This document shows positions 1 through 5,856 of a stretch of 6,421 bases of DNA, piece by piece. Location: the NCBI RefSeq assembly GCF_000331775.1, contig NZ_CAPJ01000066.1, forward strand, positions 1 through 6,421, read 5' to 3'. A model generated the notes under the pieces. That model ran no database searches and was not told the DNA's origin. It worked only from the letters and a program-made list of their open reading frames with translations. Both the position numbers and the translations under genes were made by a program. Every line of letters starts with the position of its first letter. Position 1 is the stretch's first letter. Source of the DNA: Xanthomonas translucens pv. translucens DSM 18974. GTDB taxonomy: Bacteria > Pseudomonadota > Gammaproteobacteria > Xanthomonadales > Xanthomonadaceae.

Positions 1-19
1 GGAAGATAGTAGGTAACCG

Positions 20-1444
20 ATGTCGCCTCGCGAAAATCTCGATGCATTCAAAGAGCGCTATAACCCAATCGATTATGCCTACCGCAACGGCACAATCAGT
101 CGAGTCGCGCTCGCCGCGTGGCGGGAGCAGCAATTGCGGACAGTACTCAAGCACGCCAAAGATAATTCTGTTTTTTATGCCTCTCGTCTCGACAATGTTG
201 ACGTGGACAGCATCACAATCGATCAGCTCGAAGCAATCCCGTTCACTACTAAGGACGACTTGCGGGAGCAGATGGCCGACATAATGTCAGGCACAATCAA
301 TGATGCTATTTACTACTACGAGACTACCGGCACGACCGGTGCCGCGACACCGTGTCCTCGAGACAAAAAGGAGAGCTACGCGAGCAATCTGCAACTCAAA
401 CATGCTTACGAAGACATCGTCCGTGCGAACTTTCCGGAACAGCATCGGCCGGTGATGGCCGTCCTCGGACCAACCGAGGCCCATTCCTTCACAGACACGC
501 TTGGAGCCATCGGCTACGACCTCGATATGTGTGTAGCCAAGATATGGCCGGGCTCGCCGATCATAGGCTTCGAAAAGTGTCTGGACCTGCTGCGCAAGCT
601 TGATGTCGAGATCGTGGCTACCGCTCCGGGCCAGGTAATGACCTTGGCGAAAGAAGCACTGCGTCGTGGACTGGATCCAAAGCGAGATTTTAAGGTAAAG
701 GTATTCATGCTCAGTGGAGAGTTGTGCACGCCCGAGCTTGCAGCCAATCTCGAGAGCCTATGGGGTGCGCGCGTTTACAACAGCCTGTACGGTTCGCAGG
801 AAGCCTTCGTAATCGCTTCAGCTACACGCGAAAATCGCTTGCGCCCGCACGTGCCTAACTACATATTCGAGATCGTCAATCCAACAACGGGCGAGAGGCT
901 CGGTGCTTGCGGGCATGGCGAACTCGTAGTGACCTGCTTGGTTGACGGTGTAAAGCCGTTGATCAGGTACCGCACCGGGGACATTGTGACCCTCACCGAC
1001 AACGGCGGTGAAAACCTGTTCGCAGCCTTCGACATTGAAGTCGTAGGTCGCGTTCGTGACGCGGTTGAGATTAATGGCAAGAACTATACGGCGGCGCAGA
1101 TCGAGTCTGCGCTCATGCAGGATGTTCTCGGCTGCGTTGGCTATCAGATATTAATTGGGAAGCAGGCGGAGAATGACACGCTGCTGGCCAAGCTTGAGGT
1201 GCCGGGGTTGGAGGCAGACGCCACCAAGGCTCTGTTGCAGAAGATCCGCGATAATGTACAGCAACGCTTAGCCTGCGAGTGCACGCCGATGATGGTAAAC
1301 GATCTTTCTGAGCACGTTAACATGGGGGGATGGATAAAATGGAAGTCGGCACGTCTAATTGATGGCCGCGAAGCCATTTCTTCCGACGACCAGGCCGCAG
1401 AACTGACTACCGAAACGCTATTGGCGAGACTCGGCGCGCGATGA
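20..1444 (+). CDS. PaaK-like adenylate-forming ligase (phenylacetate-CoA ligase / F390 synthetase family)
   Basis: The 474-residue length is near the 430-460 usual for PaaK-type enzymes, which adenylate a carboxylic acid with ATP and usually pass it to CoA or a thiol carrier. Visible motifs, in order: the phosphate-binding loop TTGTTG at residues 102-107, YGSQE at 257-261, the ribose-binding RYRTGD around 316-321, and the hinge-region GRVRD at 343-347. A C-terminal GGWIKWKSARLID segment (about 436-448) carries the probable catalytic lysine (K442 or K440). VEINGKNYTAAQIESAL (about 349-365) is typical of the family's small C-terminal domain. The start is the first ATG after a weak AGGT-type ribosome site. 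It is the first complete gene of the operon, and its stop overlaps the start of the acyltransferase. The substrate is unknown; PaaK-like proteins activate aryl acids, amino acids and other acids. The family call is firm, the substrate open. Confidence 0.9.
   Translation: MSPRENLDAFKERYNPIDYAYRNGTISRVALAAWREQQLRTVLKHAKDNSVFYASRLDNVDVDSITIDQLEAIPFTTKDDLREQMADIMSGTINDAIYYYETTGTTGAATPCPRDKKESYASNLQLKHAYEDIVRANFPEQHRPVMAVLGPTEAHSFTDTLGAIGYDLDMCVAKIWPGSPIIGFEKCLDLLRKLDVEIVATAPGQVMTLAKEALRRGLDPKRDFKVKVFMLSGELCTPELAANLESLWGARVYNSLYGSQEAFVIASATRENRLRPHVPNYIFEIVNPTTGERLGACGHGELVVTCLVDGVKPLIRYRTGDIVTLTDNGGENLFAAFDIEVVGRVRDAVEINGKNYTAAQIESALMQDVLGCVGYQILIGKQAENDTLLAKLEVPGLEADATKALLQKIRDNVQQRLACECTPMMVNDLSEHVNMGGWIKWKSARLIDGREAISSDDQAAELTTETLLARLGAR
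1441..1444 (+). promoter_or_regulatory. ATGA stop/start overlap, translational coupling
   Basis: The ligase stop TGA (1442-1444) overlaps the acyltransferase start ATG (1441-1443). No good Shine-Dalgarno precedes this ATG (the upstream bases are GC-rich GGCGCGCG), so translation probably depends on ribosomes ending the ligase. This suggests the two proteins are made in fixed ratio. Confidence 0.8.
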
Positions 1445-1953
1445 CTCTTGCCATCGCGCTGCTCGGCTCTCATTCCAGCGATCTAGAACAGCTGAAATAC
1501 TGGCGTGACCAGTACATCGGAAGCAATCCAGCCAGAGAAATCATGTTCCAGGAACTGGAGGCAATGCGGAACCAGGCGTCCTACCAATTCGCGTTCTACA
1601 TGCACGATGAGTTGGTGGGTGGAGCGCGCCTGACATCAGTGGGCCACGGGCTGACCCTGAGCGAACGTCTTGCTGATGTGCGCGCACTGACCGGCGCGCA
1701 GAGCCTGCTGGAAGTCAATCGCCTGGTGGTGCGTGAGGACATGCGTGGTACGACAGTGGCAACGGACGCGCTACGGCAATGTTTTGGCTGGGTTCGCGAG
1801 TGGACCATCCATAGCGGACTGGTCGCCCTGTGCCAACCACATTTTGTACGCCTGTATCAACGCGTGGGCGCTCGGGTAATCGCAGCAGGCATACCGGCGC
1901 CAGGTATTTCGACCAAGCAATACAGTCTAATCAACCTGATTTTTGAGGAGTAA
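1441..1953 (+). CDS. GNAT-fold N-acyltransferase, N-acyl amino acid synthase (FeeM) / autoinducer-synthase-like
   Basis: This 170-residue protein has the layout of GNAT acyltransferases related to acyl-homoserine-lactone synthases. VGGARLT at residues 59-65 matches the strand-plus-arginine segment of that group. LLEVNRLVV at 89-97 carries the E-x-x-R pair (E91, R94) seen in LuxI- and FeeM-like enzymes. VREDMRGTTVATDAL follows, in the acyl-donor-binding loop position. The C-terminal part has the usual ALCQPHFVRLYQRVGARV strand-helix pattern. Known relatives move an acyl group from acyl-ACP or acyl-CoA onto an amine such as an amino acid or S-adenosylmethionine. Here the acyl-CoA synthetase downstream could supply the donor, which is inference. 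It overlaps the ligase by 4 bases and ends 2 bases before the oxidase. It could be a generic GNAT; the E-x-x-R and G-x-R-L features favour the synthase-like branch. The acceptor is unknown. Confidence 0.72.
   Translation: MTLAIALLGSHSSDLEQLKYWRDQYIGSNPAREIMFQELEAMRNQASYQFAFYMHDELVGGARLTSVGHGLTLSERLADVRALTGAQSLLEVNRLVVREDMRGTTVATDALRQCFGWVREWTIHSGLVALCQPHFVRLYQRVGARVIAAGIPAPGISTKQYSLINLIFEE
1945..1950 (+). promoter_or_regulatory. Ribosome binding site GAGGAG for the diiron oxidase
   Basis: GAGGAG lies in the last codons of the acyltransferase gene, five bases before the ATG at 1956. It supports that start and close translational linkage between the two genes. Confidence 0.75.
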
Positions 1954-1955
1954 CC

Positions 1956-2648
1956 ATGAGTACGGATTTCATCGCGCGTCTTGAAGCTGCGGTAGCGCAG
2001 GAGTGGGATTACATTCGAGCTGGTCGTTTCTGGGACCAAGTCTTGGCACAGCCAGTCACCACCGATCTCTACCGTCTGCTGATGGAGCAGATCTATCACT
2101 ACACGCGGCACAACTCAGTCAATCAGGCGACGGCTGCATACAAGACCGACCCACAGAAGCGGAAGTTGCTTCGCTTCGTATACAAGCATGCACTTGAGGA
2201 GCTCGGGCATGAGGCGATGGTCGTCCATGATTTGACCGTCAAGGGACTCCATGATCCTGCACGGCTGCAGCAGCGGCCACTTCCGGCAACGCAGGCGCTC
2301 ATTGCCTATCTGTACCAAGTTGCCCTCGAACGCGGAGCCATTGCCCGCTTGGGCTACAGCTACTGGGCTGAAAGCTGCTACGGACACATTGACGAGATCC
2401 TAAAGAAGATTTCAAAGGATCTGAACCTCACTCCAAAGGATATGAGCTTCTTCGTCGCTCACTCCGACATCGATGCTAAGCATTCCGAGGAGGTAATTGA
2501 GGCCATTGGAGAAAATGCACTGTCGCTTTCAGAGCAGGAGGACATAATCGACGTGGCCACGACGACGCTCTACCTGACAGGACAAATACTCGAGCAGGTC
2601 GAGCGTGAGTACCGCCAATCTCTGACGACGAGCAGAAGCGCAGCCTGA
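1956..2648 (+). CDS. Heme-oxygenase-like diiron oxidase/oxygenase (HDO, TenA/PqqC/CADD-like 'iron-containing redox enzyme')
   Basis: This 230-residue, helix-rich protein shows the metal-ligand pattern of heme-oxygenase-like diiron enzymes. EELGHE at residues 81-86 gives E82 and H85 on one helix. YSYWAES at 134-140 gives E139. H169-x3-D173-x2-H176 inside VAHSDIDAKHSEE matches the C-terminal ligand spacing of the CADD-type branch. The N-terminal helix EQIYHYTRH (44-52) is typical of the fold. Characterised HDOs (UndA, BesC, SznF, CADD) use a diiron centre and O2 for decarboxylation, C-C cleavage, N-oxygenation or self-sacrificing aminobenzoate formation, so the family alone does not fix the reaction. 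It sits two bases after the acyltransferase and just before a flavin reductase that could reduce its iron. TenA thiaminase is less likely, because these are metal-binding residues rather than a thiaminase cysteine site. The fold and diiron call is confident; the chemistry is unknown. Confidence 0.86.
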   Translation: MSTDFIARLEAAVAQEWDYIRAGRFWDQVLAQPVTTDLYRLLMEQIYHYTRHNSVNQATAAYKTDPQKRKLLRFVYKHALEELGHEAMVVHDLTVKGLHDPARLQQRPLPATQALIAYLYQVALERGAIARLGYSYWAESCYGHIDEILKKISKDLNLTPKDMSFFVAHSDIDAKHSEEVIEAIGENALSLSEQEDIIDVATTTLYLTGQILEQVEREYRQSLTTSRSAA

Positions 2649-2665
2649 TTGCTGCGACATTCGCC

Positions 2666-2672
2666 AAGGGGG
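2666..2672 (+). promoter_or_regulatory. Shine-Dalgarno-like AAGGGGG before a TTG start
   Basis: AAGGGGG lies four bases before TTG 2677 and is the only purine-rich stretch in the gap after the oxidase. No comparable site precedes ATG 2704. This favours the TTG start on sequence grounds, although family length favours the ATG. Confidence 0.45.
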
Positions 2673-2676
2673 CCAC

Positions 2677-3282
2677 TTGCAATTCCAGCACGCCTGCCGA
2701 CTAATGAAGTTCTGTATCATCGTCGGATCCAGTCGAAGCGAAGGTCAGAGCGAAAAAGTTTGCCGTCTGATTCAGACGTATCTGAATGAAAGGGCGAGTT
2801 GCGATTTCATCTACCTTCGCGAATACCGGATCGACCTTTGCGATGCGGATAATGCTTGCGATTTACAGCCGTGTGCCGTGAACGACTCGGTGCACGGATT
2901 AACCCAGCGGATGCTGGACGCCGATGCTGTGATCTATGTGCCAGTGGTTCATGCGTACGGCACGAACAGCCGTTTTCAGGCGTTTCTGGAACGTGTCGGC
3001 TACGGCTTCTTGCGCCCGCTCGGTCGCCCACTGCGCGACAAGCTTGCCGGCATCGTTGTGGTGGGACGGCGTTATGCCCATACCAGCATCTATTCGCAGA
3101 TCGTCCTGAATATCCTGCTCAATAAGATGATTCTGGTGGGCGCGGGATTTCCGGCGACGTTCGTGGGCGGTGCCTGCGATGCGGAGGCGACCCAGGCAAT
3201 GTGTGAAATGCTGGATCGCATGGTGGAGGTCGGCAGGCGTCTTTGGAATAGCGAAAATCCGAGCGCGCAATCAGGTGGATAG
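2677..3282 (+). CDS. NAD(P)H-dependent FMN oxidoreductase, flavodoxin fold
   Basis: From ATG 2704 the protein is 192 residues and opens directly with the first flavodoxin strand and FMN-phosphate loop, MKFCIIVGSSRSEGQS. From TTG 2677 it is 201 residues and has an AAGGGGG ribosome site. Both starts are possible; the longer one is given. Numbering here is from the ATG. DADAVIYVPVVHAYGTNSRFQAFLERVG (72-99) is the conserved second flavin-binding segment of the NADPH-dependent FMN reductase / iron-sulfur flavoprotein superfamily. DKLAGIVVVGRR (112-123) is the next core strand. C46-x2-D49-x2-C52-x4-C57-x3-D61 has the spacing of the superfamily's Cys-rich loop, with one Cys replaced by Asp. Likely role: two-electron transfer from NAD(P)H through FMN, plausibly to the diiron oxidase just upstream or to a pathway intermediate. 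The link to the oxidase rests on gene order only. Confidence 0.83.
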   Translation: MQFQHACRLMKFCIIVGSSRSEGQSEKVCRLIQTYLNERASCDFIYLREYRIDLCDADNACDLQPCAVNDSVHGLTQRMLDADAVIYVPVVHAYGTNSRFQAFLERVGYGFLRPLGRPLRDKLAGIVVVGRRYAHTSIYSQIVLNILLNKMILVGAGFPATFVGGACDAEATQAMCEMLDRMVEVGRRLWNSENPSAQSGG

Positions 3283-3290
3283 TGCACTGT

Positions 3291-3299
3291 GGAGGTGAT
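3291..3299 (+). promoter_or_regulatory. Strong ribosome binding site GGAGGTGAT
   Basis: GGAGGTGAT complements nine consecutive bases of the usual 16S rRNA 3' tail and directly precedes ATG 3300. It fixes that start over the in-frame GTG at 3282 and suggests this synthetase is translated more strongly than its neighbours. Confidence 0.85.
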
Positions 3300-5081
3300 A
3301 TGTCGTTAGCAGATCAGAGTTCCGACAACGCTAGAATCGATCCGGCATTCGATGTAGTCGGCTGCTTTCTTGGTCGCGCGCGTCAGTTTGCGGATCGGCC
3401 CTGGCTCCATCAGCCAATCGATGGCCGCACGCGCACCATCAGTTGGGGTGAAGCGGCACACGAGGTTTGCTGCATCGCTTCTGCGCTCCGTGCCATGGCG
3501 TTTCCCGCCGGATCTCGCATCTGCATTAGCGGACGTAATACCGCGCACTGGATCCTGGCAGATATAGCGATCATGCTGGCGGGGTACGTGCCAGTCGGTC
3601 TGTTTCCGGGCCAGTCTTTGGACAACACGCGGTTCATTCTGGCGCACACGGATGCCGCTGCCATCTTCATTGGGCCATCAGAGGACCTAGCTACCACTCT
3701 GGCAGCCGTGCCCGCCAGCATGCATACGATTTCGCTTCCATATCCAACTGTGCCGCAGATGGAGCAGTCATGGGATCAACTGGTCACGCAGCATTCTCCC
3801 TTGCTTATCGAGAATCGGCCGCCGCCGCTGGTCGGCGAAGTGGCGATGCTCTTGTACACATCCGGTACAAGCGGGCGACCGAAAGGAGTCATGTTAACGC
3901 ATGGCAACATCGCGTATACCGCGCGCATGGCACTCGCACACGTGTTCAAGCCAAACGGGAAGCAGCGGCTGCTTTCGTACCTGCCACTTGCGCATGCGCA
4001 AGAGCGCCTCACTTGCGAGGCTCTAAGTCTGTTGGTCGGGGCAGAAATTCACTTCTTGGAAAAGCTGGAGTCGCTCAGCCGCACCCTAGTCGAGGTAGCG
4101 CCGACGTTCTTTACCGGCGGGCCGCAGGTCTATGAACGCATGCGTGGTGCCATACTGGATCGGGTGCCGCCCGCCCGCCTGCAGCGATGGTTACGCGTCC
4201 CATTGGTAGGCCGCGGAGTCGCATACGCGTTGCGTCGCAGACTTGGCCTGCACCGAGCTGCGTTGTGCGTAGTGGGCGGCGCTAAGGCGGCAGATGACCT
4301 GATCAACTGGTTCGCCGAGCTCGGTGTTGGTGTTCGGCAGGGTTACGGATCCACCGAGAATTGCGGCTATGTGGCGTGCAATCTGGCAGGATCTGAACGC
4401 GTCGGTACCGTGGGGCGTGCACTGCCGGGAGCTGAGCTCCGGATTGCGGTTGATGGCGAACTCCAGTGTCGTCACTCTGGCACCATGTATGGTTACTTCG
4501 GCGACCCTGATGGCACTGCGCAAGCGCTCACCGCGGATGGCTACTTCCGTACCGGCGATATCGGGATCCTAGATGCCGATGGATTTCTGTCGATTCGCGG
4601 CCGACTCGGCGACAAGCTGATTACGCCTGATGGGGCCTCGCTATTTCCCGGTGACGTGGAAAGCGCCGTAACAAGCCACATGATCGCACAGATGTGCCTG
4701 CTAAGTTCCGAGCGACTGAAGCCGACCTTGGTGATCACCCTTAAGCCGCAAGCCCAATCTCAGTCCAGGCTAGAAGTCGAGTCGAACCTCACCGACGTGA
4801 TTGCACACGCTAATGCTAAGCTCGAAGTGTCGGCACGCGTTGATCGCATCCTGATCGCCAAGGCTCTATGGATGCCCGCAGAAGGACTTGTGACGCCCAC
4901 CATGAAGATCCGGCGGCGTGAGATTGCGCGAGTTTATGGTCCGCTCGCCCAACAGGCGGCATCGCGGGACCGCAAGATTGTATGGGAAGACGAATGCGCG
5001 GAGTTGGATAATTGCGCTATCGCAGGATGCGGTGTTTCCCATCCGGTGCGGGCGCATGAATGCCATGATTCCGAAGAATAA
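3300..5081 (+). CDS. Long-chain acyl-CoA synthetase (FAA1/FadD-like AMP-binding enzyme)
   Basis: This 593-residue ANL-superfamily enzyme should activate a fatty or related acid with ATP to acyl-AMP and then acyl-CoA. Motifs: LLYTSGTSGRPKGVMLTHGN at 184-203 (ATP phosphate loop), YLPLAHAQER at 227-236 (typical of long-chain synthetases), GYGSTENCG at 348-356, GYFRTGD at 414-420, GRLGDKL at 434-440, and TPTMKIRRREI at 532-542 with catalytic K536. No key residue is missing. It follows the FMN reductase by 17 bases, has an excellent ribosome site, and overlaps the start of the broken hydrolase by 26 bases. In context it most likely supplies the acyl donor to the GNAT acyltransferase, which is inference. 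Unusually, about 45 residues follow the last family motif, ending in a Cys/His-rich tail (C566, C572, C577, C588; H581, H586, H589). Chain-length specificity cannot be read from the sequence. Confidence 0.92.
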   Translation: MSLADQSSDNARIDPAFDVVGCFLGRARQFADRPWLHQPIDGRTRTISWGEAAHEVCCIASALRAMAFPAGSRICISGRNTAHWILADIAIMLAGYVPVGLFPGQSLDNTRFILAHTDAAAIFIGPSEDLATTLAAVPASMHTISLPYPTVPQMEQSWDQLVTQHSPLLIENRPPPLVGEVAMLLYTSGTSGRPKGVMLTHGNIAYTARMALAHVFKPNGKQRLLSYLPLAHAQERLTCEALSLLVGAEIHFLEKLESLSRTLVEVAPTFFTGGPQVYERMRGAILDRVPPARLQRWLRVPLVGRGVAYALRRRLGLHRAALCVVGGAKAADDLINWFAELGVGVRQGYGSTENCGYVACNLAGSERVGTVGRALPGAELRIAVDGELQCRHSGTMYGYFGDPDGTAQALTADGYFRTGDIGILDADGFLSIRGRLGDKLITPDGASLFPGDVESAVTSHMIAQMCLLSSERLKPTLVITLKPQAQSQSRLEVESNLTDVIAHANAKLEVSARVDRILIAKALWMPAEGLVTPTMKIRRREIARVYGPLAQQAASRDRKIVWEDECAELDNCAIAGCGVSHPVRAHECHDSEE

Positions 5082-5205
5082 GCCTCGTCGTCATAGGGCT
5101 GTGGTCCTGCTGGGGCTTGCACTGCTATGTGTGTTGTATGCCGCGTGGCCGCGTGTTGCTTATTTTGCACGATTTCACTATCAAATTTGGCAGGCTGGCC
5201 TTTCA
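5056..5205 (+). pseudogene. 5' fragment of a membrane-anchored alpha/beta hydrolase gene, truncated by an IS3 remnant
   Basis: ATG 5056 (or 5065, same frame) opens a reading frame that begins with a basic stretch (K7, K9, R11, R12, R14). A hydrophobic helix follows at about residues 15-31 (AVVLLGLALLCVLYAAW), then PRVAYFARFHYQIWQAGLS to about residue 50. This looks like an N-in membrane anchor ahead of a periplasmic or membrane-surface domain. At about 5203-5208 the native sequence stops and IS3 sequence begins. The frame continues out of phase with the transposase to a stop ending at 5466, giving a useless 136-residue chimera. The AGLS ending resembles the stretch just before the core domain in lipase-like alpha/beta hydrolases. 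A matching C-terminal piece lies beyond the IS at 5712-5850. The central part, with the nucleophile Gly-x-Ser-x-Gly, is absent. It overlaps the synthetase by 26 bases and was evidently the operon's last gene. Confidence 0.62.
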
Positions 5206-5681
5206 AGGTGGCGGACATCACCTTCATACCGACCCGGATGGGCTGGTTGTACCTGGCGGCGGTGCTGGACATGCACAGCCGGCAGATCGTGGGCTGGGCG
5301 ATGGGCGAGCGGGCCGACCAGGCGTTGGCCAGCGCTGCGCTGGCCATGCCCCTGCACCGCCGGCGGCCAGCGCAGGGCGCAATCCACCATAGTCATCGGG
5401 GCACGCAATACACCAGCGGTGCGTATCAGCGGCAGTTGCAGGAAGCCGGGCTGGTCGCGAGCATGAGCCGCAAGGGCATGCCTTACGACAATGCCGTGAT
5501 GGAGAGCTTCTTCAGTTCGCTCAAGCAGGAACTGACGCACCACGAGCGCTTTGCCAGTCTCGACGAAGCGCGCGGGAAAGTGTTCGAGTACATCGAAGTG
5601 TTCTACAACCGGCAGCGGTTGCACAGTGCGCTGGGCTACCGCTCGCCGGCCGAGTTCGAGAAGATGGCGGTTGTTCCCTAA
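5205..5681 (+). pseudogene. IS3-family transposase OrfB, C-terminal fragment, catalytic Asp lost
   Basis: The fragment starts at about KVADITF and runs through the integrase-type catalytic core to the normal end LHSALGYRSPAEFEKM and a TAA stop. The first catalytic Asp is in ADIT (codon 5214-5216), followed by GWLYLAAVLDMHSRQIVGW. The second catalytic Asp, normally in HSDRG, is His here (HSHRG, CAT at 5394-5396), which is one base from GAT. The third residue, Glu in NAVMESFFSSLK, is exactly 35 residues later, as expected for the D(35)E spacing. The N-terminal DNA-binding half is missing. Upstream in-frame ATGs lie in hydrolase sequence and have no recognisable ribosome site, so expression as a working transposase is excluded. 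Confidence 0.88.
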
Positions 5682-5687
5682 TTAACC

Positions 5688-5712
5688 TGTCCGAGAAATC
5701 GGGGGTGGCTCA
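5688..5712 (+). repeat. IS3-family right terminal inverted repeat
   Basis: The stretch starts TGTCCGAGAAATC and ends GGGGGTGGCTCA, seven bases after the transposase stop. The TGTCC...GGGGG...TCA pattern is that of IS3-family ends. The partner left repeat is not found between 5056 and 5205, consistent with the deletion. Confidence 0.75.
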
Positions 5713-5850
5713 GAATCATTGATGTCTCCGCACTGGCGTCGCTGCAGGCAGGGCTCGGCGCGCGTTTGCAGTCGGTGGTTCTGGATCGATGCAGCCATAT
5801 GCCCATGCTGGAGCGCACGGATACGGTGGCGAAAGAGATCGCAGCATTTA
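5712..5850 (+). pseudogene. 3' fragment of the alpha/beta hydrolase gene, between the two IS elements
   Basis: Reading codons from 5712 gives RIIDVSALASLQAGLGARLQ, then SVVLDRCSHMPMLERTDTVAKEIAAF. This is the typical C-terminal end of an alpha/beta hydrolase. The acid-loop region (RIID) comes first, then a core strand (SVVLD), then the catalytic histidine segment CSHMPMLER, which corresponds to the family's GHMPMLERP. A last amphipathic helix ending in AAF follows. The fragment has no start codon of its own, and the transposase stop is in the same frame just upstream, so it is not expressed. Its right end is cut by the IS5-family element at about 5851; the frame runs on into that IS to a TGA at 5889-5891. 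Together with the 5056-5205 fragment this accounts for about 100 residues of a protein normally around 300, so the middle, including the nucleophile, was deleted. Confidence 0.68.
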
Positions 5851-5856
5851 GAGCGG

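Larger units (their letters stand above)
5203..5712 (+). mobile_element. IS3-family insertion sequence remnant (right end only)
   Basis: This is the 3' part of an IS3-family element: the C-terminal half of the orfB transposase plus the right terminal inverted repeat. orfA, the orfB N-terminal part and the left repeat are missing, so about half or more of a typical 1.2-1.5 kb element is gone. The left junction falls inside the hydrolase gene at about 5203-5208, where both parts can be read through TCAAGG. The right boundary at 5712 is the last base of the inverted repeat, after which hydrolase sequence resumes. No target duplication can be tested because the left end is lost. The simplest history is insertion into the hydrolase, then a deletion that removed the IS left part and the hydrolase core. 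Confidence 0.85.

Noticed and set aside
1..19. Possible end of an upstream gene before the first ligase
   Set aside because: Stop triplets are present (for example TAG, TAA), but too few bases are visible to support a coding end.
1144..1473. Minus-strand open frame of 109 codons over the ligase end
   Set aside because: Antisense shadow of the PaaK-like C-terminal domain, low-complexity Ser/Arg composition.
2649..2676. Possible terminator or promoter between oxidase and reductase genes
   Set aside because: No stem-loop with a T run and no convincing -35/-10 pair in this short gap; it holds only a ribosome-site-like purine run.
2899..3270. Minus-strand open frame of 123 codons inside the flavin reductase gene
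   Set aside because: It is fully antisense to a gene with clear flavodoxin motifs; no ribosome site or recognisable domain.
4918..5466. Plus-strand open frame of 182 codons spanning the synthetase end and the IS3 remnant
   Set aside because: Only the part from about codon 47 to 96 (5056-5205) looks real, as the hydrolase N-terminus. The first part shadows the synthetase and the last part is out-of-frame IS3 sequence.
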